From Helicostylum pulchrum (Eukaryota > Mucoromycota > Mucoromycetes > Mucorales > Mucoraceae), in the NCBI GenBank assembly GCA_025677825.1, contig JAIXMO010000001.1, positions 434,001 to 498,000 on the forward strand: a stretch of DNA of 64,000 bases. The letters are read 5' to 3'. The first letter of the stretch is position 1. Each line of letters begins with the position of its first letter. Made by a program: the position numbers and the translations under genes. Under the pieces are notes generated by a model. It ran no database searches and had not been told where the DNA came from. It was given only the letters and a program-made list of their open reading frames with translations. This document shows, in pieces, positions 49,908 to 62,586 of the stretch.

Positions 49908-51018
49908 TTAAAGTTTGTTGGCGGAGGGGTTGACGTTTTGAAGAGGCCAGGTGTAATCAGTCTTTGCATCACGGTGATAACCATACTTCTTTACGAAAGC
50001 GTCTAATTCCTTAGGACCACGAGAACCGTATGGATATTGCTTGATATCGACTTCAGCATCATGAGTTTCAATCTTGTGAAGTAAAGGAGTAAAGATGTTC
50101 CATGCACGTTCAAGTTCATCATCACGAACAAAGTTGGAATGATCATTACGCAAGACATCGAGAATTAATGACTCATAAGCATCAGGTATATGTAAATCAG
50201 AATAACGTTCGTGATAAGTCAAGTCTAAGTCAGTTTGGATTGTTTGATAAGACAAACCAGGTTGTTTGTTATTAAACTTCATGTATACTGCTTCTTTAGG
50301 TTGAATACGAATAACTAATTCGTTACGTGCAGATCCGCTAAACAAGTTACCAGCAACATGATGGAACTGAATACGCACTTCGACCTTGGCTTCATTTAAC
50401 GCCTTACCTGCCTTTAAGATAAATGGAACACCCTCCCAACGTTCATTGTTAATCCAGCATACAGCGGCTGCAAATGTAGGTGTAAGACTATCCTTGTTCT
50501 TTAAAGTTTCATCTTGGAGGTAACCAGGATTACCATCAGCTGCAACGTATTGGCCCAAAAGTGTATCTTCAATATCAATAGGTTGAATACATTTCAATAC
50601 CTTGACCTTTTCATCACGAATAGCTTCAGAGTCAGTAGAGATGGGTCTTTCCATGGCAATCAACGTAAGTACTTGAAGTAAATCTATACATACATAAAAA
50701 AAAAAATTGTTATCTTTCAAATGTCACACATGCATTGCCTAATCATCTTTTTAGGTTTTTCCCACCCTCAATCTGCCACTAATTCAACTTACGGTTTTGC
50801 ATCACATCACGAATAATACCAAACTCATCAAAGTATCCGCCACGACCTTCTGTACCGAAAGGTTCTTTGAAGGTAATTTGAACGTTATCGATAAACTTAC
50901 GATCCCAAGCGTGGCCAAACAAAACATTGGCAAAGCGAAGGTTCATAATGTTCTTTACCATTTCTTTACCGAGATAATGGTCAATACGATAAATCTTGAT
51001 AAATAAAAAGATTAGTTA

Positions 51019-51051
<33 letters not shown>

Positions 51052-51774
51052 TTTTTAAAAAAGTGTGACTCACCTCATTTTCAGTGAAAAGAGCGCTTAA
51101 TTCGCGACCCAAATGGTTAGAACTATCCGAATCCATACCAAACGGCTTTTCGACAACAACACGGTTAATGCCTTCCTTTGCATAGACGTTACTCTTTAAG
51201 CCTTTTGCAACGGGAACAAAGACGGAGGGAGGTAAAGCCATATAAAAGACACGGTTTCTCTTACCAGCCTCAATACTTCTTTCAGTCTCGCTTTTATAAA
51301 TAAATTGATCCAAGTTTTGATAAGAGATATCATCATCGTATTGACCAGAAACGTAATCCAATAATTCCTTGAAGGTTTCCAACTTATCTGCATCCTCACC
51401 GACTTTAATGTACTGAGTAACACGCTTTAAATAATCTTGATGTTCCATCTTGGTACGTGCATAACCAACAATACGCACATTATCCGGTAAGAATCCGTTA
51501 CGGTAAAGTCCAAATAAAGCTGGGTATGTCTTTTTTTTGGCAAGATCTCCAGAGGCTCCAAGCACTTTTTTTTAAAAAAAAAATTAATACACGATTAGAA
51601 AAAAATCTGACATTTTGTATTATTAATACATAAAACCCCAGCGAAAAATAAAGGGGGGGGGGAAAGACGCGTAACTATACATGTAAAAAAGGATTTTTAC
51701 TTACCAATAATTGTTACAGAACCTGAAAGTTCTTTAGCTACTTGATCACGAAGTAATTGAACTGCACTAGTCAT
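49908..51774 (-). CDS. ZWF1: Glucose-6-phosphate 1-dehydrogenase, 512 aa, 4 exons
   Basis: First, NADPH-producing step of the oxidative pentose phosphate pathway, in the cytosol. Exons: 51774-51705, 51564-51074, 50994-50793, 50683-49908. NADP-binding motif GASGDLA (26-32) spans the region just after the first intron, and the active-site signature RIDHYLGKE is at 190-198. Substrate-binding segments VVVEKPFG and [10 protein letters not shown] are present, and the C-terminus [14 protein letters not shown] is family-typical. Length fits (about 500). Intron 2 contains about 30 consecutive A/T. A pyrimidine-rich strand lies just upstream of the start. OXR1 follows 893 nt upstream on the same strand. 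Confidence 0.98.
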
Positions 51775-52667
51775 TTTTAAAAAGAGTCTTTTTTTCTTTT
51801 TTTTTTGAAAGAGAAAGAAAAAGAGAGAAAGAAGAGAAGATAGTAGAAAAAAAAAGGTTTTATATAAAGTTCTTTTTGTCACCGGAATTATTAATTTTAA
51901 AATCCCTTAAATCTTTATCCCTTGCACCACTTTCAACCAATAACGGATAGTTTTTTATGTTGCTTATAAACGCAAAAAAAAAAAAAGAACGCTTAATAAT
52001 TTATTATTAATTTGTTTACAGCCCTGTTACTCGTGAGAAACTTATTTTTTTCTCCCCATTTACATACTGTTTACTCATCTGATATGACAAGCTTTTTTTT
52101 TATTTATTTATTTATTTTATAAAACTCTTCTCTGTAGCATTCTTTCTCTCTCCGTATTACAAAAAAAAATACACAAGATTTTGTTACACACGCAGTGACA
52201 CGTTTTCAAGGGAGCCTGATTGTTACATTATTACGGCATAGGACTGGCTTTCCACTAATGACAATTTTACTAAGTGATATTGCGATATACCTACATGAAC
52301 CAATCATTAAACCGTTCTTTTTTTTTTTTTTTGGGGAGTGGAATTGTATCTTTTTTAGGGACCCTTTTTAATACGTCAAAACAGGTGGACCCTGAAGTAT
52401 AAAAGACTCTCAACATTAGTGGTTTTTTTTTTCGTAGTATACCCGTTAAATCCCGCTGACATATTTAATTAATAATCCTTTTCTTTTCTTTTAGAAAAAA
52501 AAAAGTATTACGCGTCCATATACGCTTTTATATATAAAAAAGTATTCATTATTTACCCGAGATTTCCTTTTTGTATTCAGTTTTAGATTAGATAAGACGT
52601 TTTTTTCCCCACTGCAAAGCAAAAAATAGATCATCTGATTACAATCCTGTTTTTAATGTTTTTATTT
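51775..52667. other. ZWF1 promoter region and OXR1 3' flank
   Basis: Tandem minus-strand genes flank it. CCAAT-like words occur, for example CAACCAATAACGG near 51934 and GAACCAATC near 52297. No gene or RNA seen. Confidence 0.45.
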
Positions 52668-53485
52668 TCATATACGAAATCCCCAAACTTCCAGTTCAAC
52701 ACACTCAAATTCTGGGTCAGGTGTTAGCCTTTCATTATCGAAGGTAGGACAAGGTTGGCTGTACCCTTTTTCCAATTCTGAGTTAAGCCATAAACCAAAC
52801 ACTCCCTCACTAAACAAAAAAAAACAAATTAGCTTCCCCCAACCATTTGTTCAAAAAGTAAAAGACTTCTTTACCCTCCGCCAATCGCAATAAAATCTGG
52901 TTCTGAAAGAATCATGTATTCATTTTTGCCAGTCCATCGGTACGTCTTAATTTGGGATTCCGTTTCGTTCCACTTCCAAAGAAAACTAAAAAAAATTAAT
53001 GCCATTTTTTGCATTAATTTTCTTCTTTTCGCTTTTTTTTTTTTTTTTTTTTTACCATTCTCCTGTACCATAATAACGTGTTCCAGCTTTTAAAGTCTCG
53101 TTTAAAAAGGCTCCAAATACCTGTTTGAATACGGTTTTTTTTTTTTTAAAAAAAAACCCCCCAACTTTTTATTTACTGGTTGCTTTATAACTTACATTAT
53201 CATCTGCATCCTTTACTACTAATACGATAGGCCCCTTTGTATTTTTTGCTTGTCTGTAAAGTGTTGATAAACTAATACCGTGTTGATCAAGACTATATAA
53301 CAAGTTCATCTCCGTTGCAAGCCTATAACGTCGAGGTAAATGAACTCTCAACTTAACTTGGAATGTTATTGACAATGTTGACTTTTATTTAATTTTTTTG
53401 TTCCTTTTACCGCATCTGCTATTTTGGCTGTTAATACTACATCAGTATCACTTCTACGATCCGTGAGTTTTATCGGTGGACTCAT
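52668..53485 (-). CDS. OXR1: TLDc-domain protein, OXR1-like, 192 aa, 5 exons
   Basis: TLDc proteins protect against oxidative damage and bind V-ATPase, promoting its disassembly in yeast. Exons: 53485-53411, 53381-53196, 53120-53056, 52985-52875, 52809-52668. The TLDc domain covers nearly everything: LTAKIADA start, LPRRYRLATEMNLLYSLDQHG, VFGAFLNETLK, YYGTGECFLWKW, then TYRWTGKNEYMILSEPDFIAIGGG and GVFGLWLNSELEKG, with ECVELEVWGF at the end. No LysM or other N-terminal domain is present, so it is the short form. Cys of GECFLW is split by an intron. Confidence 0.95.
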
Positions 53486-53833
53486 TTGTTTGTATGCAAG
53501 ATGTCGTTCTTTTTTTTTAAGCTTGGTATAATAATAACCTTGCAAAAAACTAAAAAAATATGTGAGGGAAAAAATAAAAAAATAAAAAAAAATGCCCCGG
53601 ACATCAGAGAAACCCTATATTTTTTGGCCCCCCGCAAAAAAACATGTTTATGAATGTCTTGTTTGTTTAAAAAGAGAGAATTACCTTTCTCTGTTCAGTG
53701 TCACACACTAGTTAAATAGAGAGACTTGACGTATGCGTTTGATTGGATTAGACTCATCTATTATCTAAGTGGTCCCTGATTATTATTTTTTACTCATCTT
53801 TTTTTTCTTCTTTTTTGTATTTTCTACTTTCTT
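53486..53833. promoter_or_regulatory. Bidirectional promoter region, OXR1 / CoA-transferase
   Basis: This 348-nt gap drives two divergent genes. It is AT-rich with a C/G patch near 53595-53635 and a pyrimidine tract directly before the plus-strand start. No specific factor site could be named. Confidence 0.45.
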
Positions 53834-55701
53834 ATGCTTCAAACAAATTCCTTAAAAAGCTTATATTTCAAGACTTTAGCGACTAAACCACCTCGGTTAG
53901 ATATTCCAAAAAGGTTTAATTCTAATAAGATAACGAAACCGTTAGAGGGTATTAGAGTTTTAGAACTCGGACAAGTAAGTTTTGTTGCATCTTATATGAC
54001 AAATTTATCAACGAAAAATATTAGCTTGTTGCTGGTCCTTTTTGTGGATCTATTCTCGGATACTACGGTGCAGAAGTGGTTAGTTTTCTTTTCTTTAAAA
54101 AAAAAAAAAAAAGGTTGAATTCCAACATTTGGTTTTTAGATAAAAATTGAACCGCCTCATATTGGAGATCCGTTACGTATTTGGCGTAATTTAGACCAAG
54201 ACGGTCAAAGCACTTGGTCAAGATCACTTTCCAGAAACAAAAAATCCGTTTGTATCGATTTAAGAACACAAGAAGGCCGTCAACTTATTAAACGTTTGGC
54301 AAACGAATCTGACGTTTTAATTGAAAATTTTAAACCAGGAACAATGGAAAAATGGGGATTAGGACCCGGTAAGAATACATACACACAACATCTATTATTA
54401 TTTTTTTGCCAAGTGGTTTTGATTTTCTTTTTTCTTTTTGGTTAGAGGATATTTATCCTACAAATCCAAAGTTAATTTATACACGTATTTCTGGTTATGG
54501 GCAGACGGGTCCTTATTCCAAGAGACCAGGTTACGCTTCCGTATGTGAAGGCATGGGTGGTTTTAGATTTATTAACGGGCATTCGGGTCAACCTCCTGTA
54601 AGACCCAATATGAGCTTGGGAGATTCGTTGGCTGGATTGCATGCTGCTTTAGGCGTACTTTTAGGGTTAGTGGCGAAGAATAAATTAGGTCAGGCTCAAG
54701 CAGAGAGAACTGGACAAGTCGTGGATGTAGCTATTTATGAAAGTATGTTGAACATGATGGAAGGCGTTATACCAGAGTATGATCGGTTTAATCAGGTAAC
54801 AAGATAAAAAGTAGAGCCAGGAAGAAAGAAAGAAAAAATGTTTGTTTACCGCATACACTTATGTAGATTCGTCAGCCTTCTGGAACAACCGTTACTGGAA
54901 TCGTTCCAACAAATACGTATCCTTGTAATGATGGAAAACATGTTATTATTGGCGGTAACGGAGATAGTATCTATGTACGATTAATGAATGCAATTGGAAG
55001 AAGTGATCTGGTAAGATTTAAACTGAAACGTGGTTTAATAACGCGGGGGTGTTTTTCTTATGATTAACTTGTTTTTTAATCAGACAGGTGAAAAATACAA
55101 AGTAAATGCTGATAGAGTAAAACATCAATTGGTAATTGATGGTGCTATTGGTAACGCTCTCTCTTCTTTTTTTTTTAACAAAAAAAATAATTAATTATTT
55201 ACAAATATAATTTAGCTGCTTGGACATCAGATCATACAACAGATCAAGTGTTAAAAGTCATGGAAGAAGCATCTGTACCAGCTGGAAAAATTTATGACGC
55301 AAAGGATATCATTGAAGACGAACATGTTATTGCAAGAGGTATGGTTCAAGATGTAACCATTGGGTCCAAAGAGGATGGAAGAGGTTGGAATCTTAAGGTA
55401 CTACAAAACATTTTACTCGTAGCAAAAAAAAAACCTTATATTTTTTTATTTTATTTTTGGTGTATAGATCCCAGGAATGTCACCCGTTATGGGTACAACA
55501 CCTGGATCCACTGAATGGGCTGGTAAGAAAGATTTTTTTTTAAAAAAAAATCCTAGCATATCACTCATTTTTTTTTTTTTTTTTGTATGTATAGGTCCTG
55601 ATTTAGGCTCTCATACTGACGAAGTTTTAATGGGTCTTCTTGGTTTAACAAGATCAGAAATCGAAGAATTAGAAACCAGTGGTATCACTAAACCAAAATA
55701 A
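53834..55701 (+). CDS. Class III CoA-transferase (SUGCT/CaiB-BaiF family), probably mitochondrial, 442 aa, 9 exons
   Basis: Moves CoA between carboxylic acids. The closest eukaryotic group is succinyl-CoA:glutarate CoA-transferase (SUGCT). Exons: 53834-53974, 54025-54078, 54140-54368, 54446-54795, 54867-55010, 55084-55150, 55216-55397, 55468-55522, 55595-55701. Residues 1-33 are rich in Lys/Arg/Ser with no acidic residue until Asp23, a probable mitochondrial presequence. Then [35 protein letters not shown] opens the fold. The catalytic aspartate should be Asp201 in LGDSLAGLHAALG. SGYGQTGPY, VAIYESMLNMMEG and VPAGKIYDAKDI are further family blocks. Exact acyl substrate is inferred by similarity only. 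Confidence 0.93.
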
Positions 55702-55906
55702 TAAAAGAAACGTCTTTTTTTCCCTTACAAAAAAAAAACATTTAAATTAGAGAGCATTGAACAGACCCCCTTTTTTTTTTGCTGCTGCTGCTGCTGTATA
55801 TTACGGTTTCGTAGTAGTAGTCAAAGACGTCAATTGTATACAATGAGTATACAGTTTTAATTATTTATTATTATTATTATTATTAAGAAAGTAGAGAACG
55901 AAAAAT

Positions 55907-56404
55907 CTAAAACAAAGCAAGGGTAATTGCAGAAGCTAACAATAAAATGACTACACTTGCAGGTTTTGACATCAAATTAGCAGCACTGGTATGAAGCATA
56001 ACAGGACGAGAACGCAAATTGACGCCGTTTTTATAAAGTGCAGTTCTAGCATTTCCAGTAACAGTTAACCAGAAGGTACTGTTTAGTCCACGAGGTACCT
56101 TCCAGGTATAGGTGCTGTTTAAAGTAAAGGCGACTTTAATACCAGAAGAATTTCCAGCCGTGATAGGTTCGTTTATTACAACATCGGAAATAGGAATGCT
56201 TACGGCAGCGTCTTGCCATAATTGAATATCAACAGAATAGTCGCCAGTACCCAGGTTTTGATACTCGTATACAATGTCCACCTTGCTTCCTGGATCTACT
56301 GTGGCGTTCTGCATAGGCGTTACTACTTTGGGTCCAAGTTGTGCCTGGACCAATTGTAACAAGCTTAATAAAATAACTGATATAAAAAAGTATCTTTGAA
56401 ACAT
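55907..56404 (-). CDS. Secreted, probably GPI-anchored small protein, 165 aa, intronless
   Basis: Signal peptide MFQRYFFISVILLSLLQLVQA (1 to about 21) with likely cleavage before QLGPKV. The mature part is beta-rich (PGSKVDIVYEYQN, IKVAFTLNSTYTW) with N-glycosylation sites such as NAT, NSS, NST. The tail ends in a hydrophobic segment (ASVVILLLASAITLALF) preceded by small residues (TSAANLMS), the pattern for GPI attachment. The fold could be an Ig-like domain like that of Kre9/Knh1 cell-wall proteins; this is only a resemblance. An in-frame upstream ATG would extend the signal region by 38 hydrophobic residues and is less likely. It converges with the CoA-transferase gene (205 nt between stops). 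Confidence 0.85.
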   Translation of the reverse strand: MFQRYFFISVILLSLLQLVQAQLGPKVVTPMQNATVDPGSKVDIVYEYQNLGTGDYSVDIQLWQDAAVSIPISDVVINEPITAGNSSGIKVAFTLNSTYTWKVPRGLNSTFWLTVTGNARTALYKNGVNLRSRPVMLHTSAANLMSKPASVVILLLASAITLALF

Positions 56405-57669
56405 TGTATTAAAAAGGAGAGTGAGGGGGGTGAAGCTAATATTTAAAAAAGAGTGTAGGAAAAGGAAAATGGAGAAAGTGAAGAAAAGAATACTCGAAAT
56501 GACAAACTTAAATATCAATTTGTTTTATAGAGGTACAGTCATTGATAAACACATGTTATGAGAGTGAGTGGATTCAAGAAAATGTTACGTTGTACATGTA
56601 AATATTTTTATTATTATTTATAAAAGTTGTATTACGTTATACAATTACAATAATTGTCCATTTTATTTTCCAATTGTAGTAAATATCTAATTTTAGTGTT
56701 TTTTTTGTGTGCAAAGTTCTATTGTGTAGTTATTTAGTTGGAGGATGAAGAATATCTTTTTTTTTTCTTAATTGGAATTTAGAAGGGGTGAGGGGTGGGG
56801 AACGGTTTATTTGTAAAAGAGTAAATTATAAACTAAGGCTTGTTATGGGTAAATGGTGTCTTTTTTTTTTACAGTTATCAAAGAGTCCAATCGACTAAAA
56901 ATAGAGATCTTCCAAGTGTGATCTCGATTTTGTATACCCATAGTAATAAAAAAACATCTGTACAGTTCTTTATAGCCAGTGCATTGAAAAAAATAATGTA
57001 ATATATATAGGAATCACATAGAGTTATTTTAACAGCAGTAGTGAACTCAAATCGTGTTGTCAAAAGGATAGGGAAAGAGAACTTTAGAAAACCAATGGGG
57101 TTTGAATTGATCTTCATATGCAGATCTTTAAGAGTCTGCAAAATAAGAAACCATCTTTAACAAACGGGTTTATAATTCACCGGCATTATCTGGCTTCCAC
57201 TTTCTTCATTATGAAACAGTCATAGAGATGGTTGATAAAAGACCAAGTCCAGTAGCTATTATTATTGTCCATCTGAAAGAATAAGAAAAAGCGGAGCCTC
57301 TACATCAATTGGGGTGACTTAATATCTCGAAAAGAACTACTAGAGGAAGATTATTTTACTGGTAAGTTTTTATAATATATACAGTCCATGTATATGTATG
57401 CTCATCTTCTCTCATTGATAAGCTAGACGCAATGTTTGCTGATACATATTTAATCATTTTTATGCAGATAAACGAAGTTGGGTGAGCTCATGAAAAAGTA
57501 ATAAAATACGCCACACTTTTCATGGTATCCCCTATTAAAATAAACAGATAAAAGAAAACTTGTACACTTGAAATATTTTTATTTATAAGTTTCAAGTAAA
57601 CGCTGAATAACTAGTATAGAAAGGGCGATTTTTTTTTCAAAGCTATAACTTTCAAGTATAAAGTTATAT
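56405..57669. other. Intergenic between GPI-protein gene and F-box gene
   Basis: The left edge is the GPI-protein promoter (purine/pyrimidine-rich). An 87-codon minus-strand frame at 56878-57141 has mixed composition and no recognisable feature. Nothing else is identified. Confidence 0.5.
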
Positions 57670-58828
57670 TCAATCATCGTAAAAGAAATAGTCATCAACA
57701 CAGCCATTCCAACGACAATGATCGTCATAATCGTCATTAAAGTAATAATCACCATCACTAAAATAACCTTTATATCTGTAATCTCCTTTTAAATGGTTTT
57801 CTTTATCCAAATTTAAATAGAAGTCACGACCATTGCACTCGTATTTTACTTCGACTCTTTTCATTTCAGATGTAGACGCTTTCAAATTTCCTAATATAGT
57901 TTCAGATTCTTCTACCGAGATATCTTCGTCCACCGTAATGCTACCAATAATCAAAGCGAAGATTTTGACCTCTTTTAACAACGAAACAATGTAACGCAAT
58001 GTGCTTATGCTAATACTGCCTACCACTATCTTCAATTCTGTTAAGGATATGTTTTTAATAGGCTGAAATTCATTTGTATCTGGCGAATCATTTGTTACTA
58101 CAGTGTAGTCATACAACTTGAACACTTTTAATTGAGGAGCTGCTTCCAAAAAAAATTATATTGACGATTGAATTCACTGTATCTTCTGGATGTAATAAAT
58201 CACAATTTTCCATAAGCACAGTATTTGTTACCTTTAAACAAGTCAGCCGAGGAAATTGAGATACAAATTTGTACAACCCGCCATGCTTTACCTGAACGGG
58301 ATCGCCGACCAAAGCGCGTAATTGTAGTGATGTGATTGTTTGGCAGTACTGAATATTTACCCGCAAGTAAAGTTCATAAGTATCGAGAGAATACGTCGAT
58401 AAATTATTAATATGTAGCTTTTGAAGATCATTTAACCTTATATCAGAACCTTGTAAAGCTTTCAAGAACGCGGAACTGGCACATTTATTTAGAAAGTATA
58501 CCGAAGTGAGATAGGGACACAAGCTGAGAATACGTTGCCATTTAATATCATTGTCTTCATCAATACTTGTATATTTAGAGTTATTTAATTTTATAGCCTT
58601 TACATTTTGACCAAAGTATAATATGTCGTCCAAGAGATCATCTATATTTAACTTTCTTTCTTTTACTTTAATTGAAATATCTCGACTAAAATACTCATGG
58701 GCTGCAGAGTTCCATGATCTACATACAAGTAAACAGGTTTTGCGGTCTTTTTTTTCAAGATTCGGGAATACTTGCTTTAGTATTTCAAAGGGTAAGCACT
58801 TGTTTCTTGAAGCACATAATATTTTATT
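57670..58828 (-). pseudogene. F-box/LRR-like gene, frameshifted
   Basis: The minus strand reads an F-box, LPFEILKQVFPNL then CLLVCRSWNSAAHEYF (about 58795-58690), followed by leucine-rich-repeat-like helices and strands (NVKAIKLNNS, LTSVYFLNKC, DLQKLHINNLSTYS, LTCLKVTN). At 58148-58155 a run of eight A (T on the coding strand) shifts the frame: with seven, NIIF would continue as LEAAPQLKVFKLYD, the natural LRR continuation found in the next frame, which runs to 57670 and ends in an Asp/Tyr-rich tail. At the N-terminus the F-box frame has no ATG after the stop at 58829-58831, though an ATG exists one frame off. Either a pseudogene or two indel errors. If intact it would be an SCF substrate adaptor. 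Confidence 0.7.
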
Positions 58829-60089
58829 TTAGTCTGTTAGAAAAAAGAGAAAGAAAAATAAAAAAAAATCCCTTCTCACGTCTTATGCACTAGATTAAAT
58901 AATCTTGCATTTGAAACGTTTTTTTTAATTTGTCTATTTCTTATAATAAGCGTAACAAAATAACTAGGCATCTGAAAGAGTAATGCCGCTTTTGGGGAAT
59001 AACTATAAGCTAACAAGATACCAGAGAATCTTCCCTCACACTTTCTTTTTAATATTTAGTGAGAGACGCTATTTTTTATTATTATATTCATCCAACATAA
59101 TCTTTGAAAATATATTGCTTGCTTGCTTTACTTTTTTTTAAAAAAAAGATTACGAAAATCAATATATAAATCTTTTTAATTGTAATTATTAAACCCTGAG
59201 CTTTAAAAAAAGAGGAGGGGGGGTAGATAATCGATTAATCCGTAAAATGACACACGTTAGTGTACTTTAGCGGGTTGCAAACCCTATTATTTACAGCATA
59301 AATAGTATAACTTTTTCTTTATAAATTAATTTTACCACATCTCTTACCGTCAAATCAATAAGGTACGTCTAATAGGGACGTGTTTCTGCTGAGATAATAT
59401 ACCGTAATTTTATCATGTTATCACCAAATCATCAGATGGTCAGGTATACTTAGATGTTCACATCTGTCTAAAAAATTAAGAGACTAAAGGGCAAGTATCT
59501 TACTAAAAATAGTAGGTGTTGCAAATCCTGATTTTTTTTAGATATTAATTAAAAGTCTACATATAACGTCATAAAATAAATAAGATCTGATTTTTATTAC
59601 TATCACCATTAAGCTCATTTAGCTGCGTAAGACAAAATAGAATATATATTTTTTCTTCCGGAAAAAAAGAGTTTGAAATTTTTTTAGCACTTTTCTAATA
59701 AAAGCTTAATAGATATACAAATTTGTCATCCGTGTGGGCTGATGATGATAACTAAATAAACCTCTTTAAATGACATATATCATTCGTATAACAAAGACTA
59801 CTATCAGATTTACGCGACTAATTTTTGTTCCGAAATCTAAGATCATATTGAAAAGAAAAACGAACTTGCAGTAACTTTGCATCACTTGATTATCTGTAAA
59901 TAATCGACCAACCGAAAAAAAAGTAGAAGAAACCGAAAAATAATAATAATAACAAGCGGTTTTTAATGCTTGATATTGAAGACCACATCACAACGACTAA
60001 ATTTTACTAAATAACTTGGGCAAAATAATTATTTCCTGATGTTTAATCTTACGAAGAAAACACCTTATTTCGATCACTATTAAAATGAC

Positions 60090-60834
60090 TAAACATTCGC
60101 AAAAAAACACACGTTTTAAAGAGGATAATGAATGAACAATGATGGATTGTAACACTTTAAATAGTTCTTGAATTACTCCAAATTATTGTACAAAAAAATA
60201 TGATGTGTATCTTTTTCCGCTGGAGCTCAAACATTAAATTTTTATTGTTCTCTATTAAATAGCACAAGGCTATTTATTAACAATACATTTAAAACTACTG
60301 GATATAATATACAGGGCTAGAAAGTATATTTTCACACTTTATTTGGTTCATACTGTATTCCTTTTCGATCTTTCATCACTTAGCAACCATCTGTATGCAA
60401 CTAATTTTGCTAGTTAACTAATTTTTTAAATATTCACTGCTGATACACACTTTACTCATGTCTAAATATATTGTATTTATACTTTAATTACTTTGTAAGA
60501 TTTATTTCATTGTTCTCTCCTTATCAGTTTGATTATTATCTCTTTGTTTTATAAGTCATATCGATTGATAATACACTTTTGAAGACTAGACGATTTTATA
60601 CAATCTCTTCATAAATTAAATATACACGTCTCAAAATTAGTTTGAGACTTTTTTATTATTATCACTTTTAAATTTATTTATATATTTAAGACTTTTGTGA
60701 AGTTGGATTTCACTCTTAAATCTAACAGCCGTAAATAATGGCGTTAAAGCGGGGGACCTAAGACATCCTGGAGAAATACACCCTTAGATAGAGTCTACCC
60801 TTAAATCGAACACCTTTAAACAGAGCCGCTACAG
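60090..60834 (-). mobile_element. Dispersed Tc1/mariner-like repeat, copy C (one end only)
   Basis: The right end, read on the minus strand, is CTGTAGCGGCTCTGTTTA followed by a TA-flanked junction, homologous to the left terminus of copy B. The next about 700 bp follow copy B in the same order (for example the CCCCCGCTTTAACG, AAATCCAACTT, TTAAAAGTGATAATAA and GACTAGACGATTTTATACAATC blocks, the last also in copy A at about 2904). Similarity fades near 60090, where the other terminus is missing. No coding capacity. Confidence 0.65.
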
Positions 60835-61419
60835 TATAGCCTTCGAAAAACGAAAAAGATAATGTGTTCTTTTAGAAGTTTTTGTCTTCTATTTTCTTTA
60901 AGAATACTCAAGTTTTCTGCAAAACTAAAATAAATCAGCGGTTGATGTAATAAAGATTGAACGGTTTTTGGGGGAGAACAAGAAATGCTAAATATTTTAA
61001 ACTTCGCCGCTCAAAGTCGTACTTTTTTTTTGGCTGAGGTAAATACGGAAAAGAACTTTCGATTATCAACACTTGACTTAGTGGAATACGGTAGAGTTAA
61101 AATAAATAGCATGATCACTAAATTAAGATTAATACATTCAAACAAGGATTTTTCTATTTACGGCTTCATAAAACGACAGTCAACTTAATATTTATCAAAA
61201 AATTAGAGGTTTTACATGGGGTGGTATCACATATATTGGCCTTAATATGTGACAATATTCAAATGAGCACATAATTGAATGATAAACTGATTAAAGAGCA
61301 AAGTGGGGAAATAATAGGATGTATAAGTGACAATGTAGGTCATATAAGCCGGTAAAATTGACAAAATTCACAGATGTTGGGGAATAATCTTGCACATAGT
61401 TTCAGTTTTGATTATCTAT

Positions 61420-62552
61420 GATCTGATAAGAATGGAAGAAAAATCCTCCTTACAACACGGACATGGGCATTAAAAAAACGAGTTCAAAACGGAGATTTAA
61501 ACGGTTTGATCAACATGTATTGAGCTTTTTCTTTAAAAGGTATTTTACCCCCAAAACAATCTTGATCTTATTGTAGCAAGATAATAGTATTGTAATAAAG
61601 AGCCAAGGAGATACGGAGTACCATTAGTAAGCTGTGTTGTATTATGAGCACAGCAAAAAAAAAACTCAAATAGTAAATGCCGTAAATATAGTAGAGATAA
61701 CAATAAAAAAAAGTAGAAAGTTATGCCGATCTTAAATAAAGAGAATTATAAGAAAAAGATAACTTAATATAAAAGATTGTGCAAGTGAAAAGGATCTGAT
61801 AAGATTGTTTGATGTTATAATGCGTCTGGGGGAGTGATCAAAGATTAAAATAAAATTTAAAGTTTCACAACAGAATTTTTCCCGTCGTTGTGTTTTAAAG
61901 AATTCAAATATTTTATCAGATCTTATGCACCATCATGTGTGATGGCTGATAAAAAAAAGATCTGATAATATAGAGTATCCAAGTTTATTTAATGCAGTGG
62001 AGTTTAGATATATATTTTAGTAACATTGGAAATACGGGATAATTAATTACACCAAATAGTTTTTTTTTTATAATACAAAAAAGTTATCTGATCTTTTTTT
62101 TTTATATAATCAGAATTCCTGGAAATAGATAACTCGCGAAAAAGAAATACATTTTTTTTTTTCATTTCTATTATTTCTAGGATATATTCTATATCACTTT
62201 GACTCTACATTGTTAATAGAGTTAAAGAAAAATAAGGTTGAAGAAGAAGAAGGGAAGTAAAGAGGGAAGATAAGATTATGTATCTTTTGATAAACAATTT
62301 GTTTTTGTTGCTATCCGTCATCTGGGCACTGTTTGACCCCAGTTTTATTCTCATATTTGTGCTCGTGTAACAATGTTTCAATCAAACGAGACCAGGCCGA
62401 CCAACTTTCCATTTCGGAAAAAAGGATTTATCAGATCTTTCATAATTGGTACAATTAAAAAAAAAGGGACCCCCAATACTTTTTGAAACTTTTTTTTTAT
62501 TCGCTGGGCGTGTGAAATTCTTATCACATCAAGGCTTGGTATGCAGCAACTA

Positions 62553-62586
<34 letters not shown>

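Noticed and set aside
53834..55701. Naming the CoA-transferase as carnitine dehydratase or formyl-CoA transferase
   Set aside because: Class III members share motifs; the mitochondrial presequence and length favour the SUGCT group, but substrate cannot be read from sequence alone.
56878..57141. 87-codon minus-strand frame
   Set aside because: No recognisable domain, no promoter-like context; likely chance frame in AT-rich spacer.
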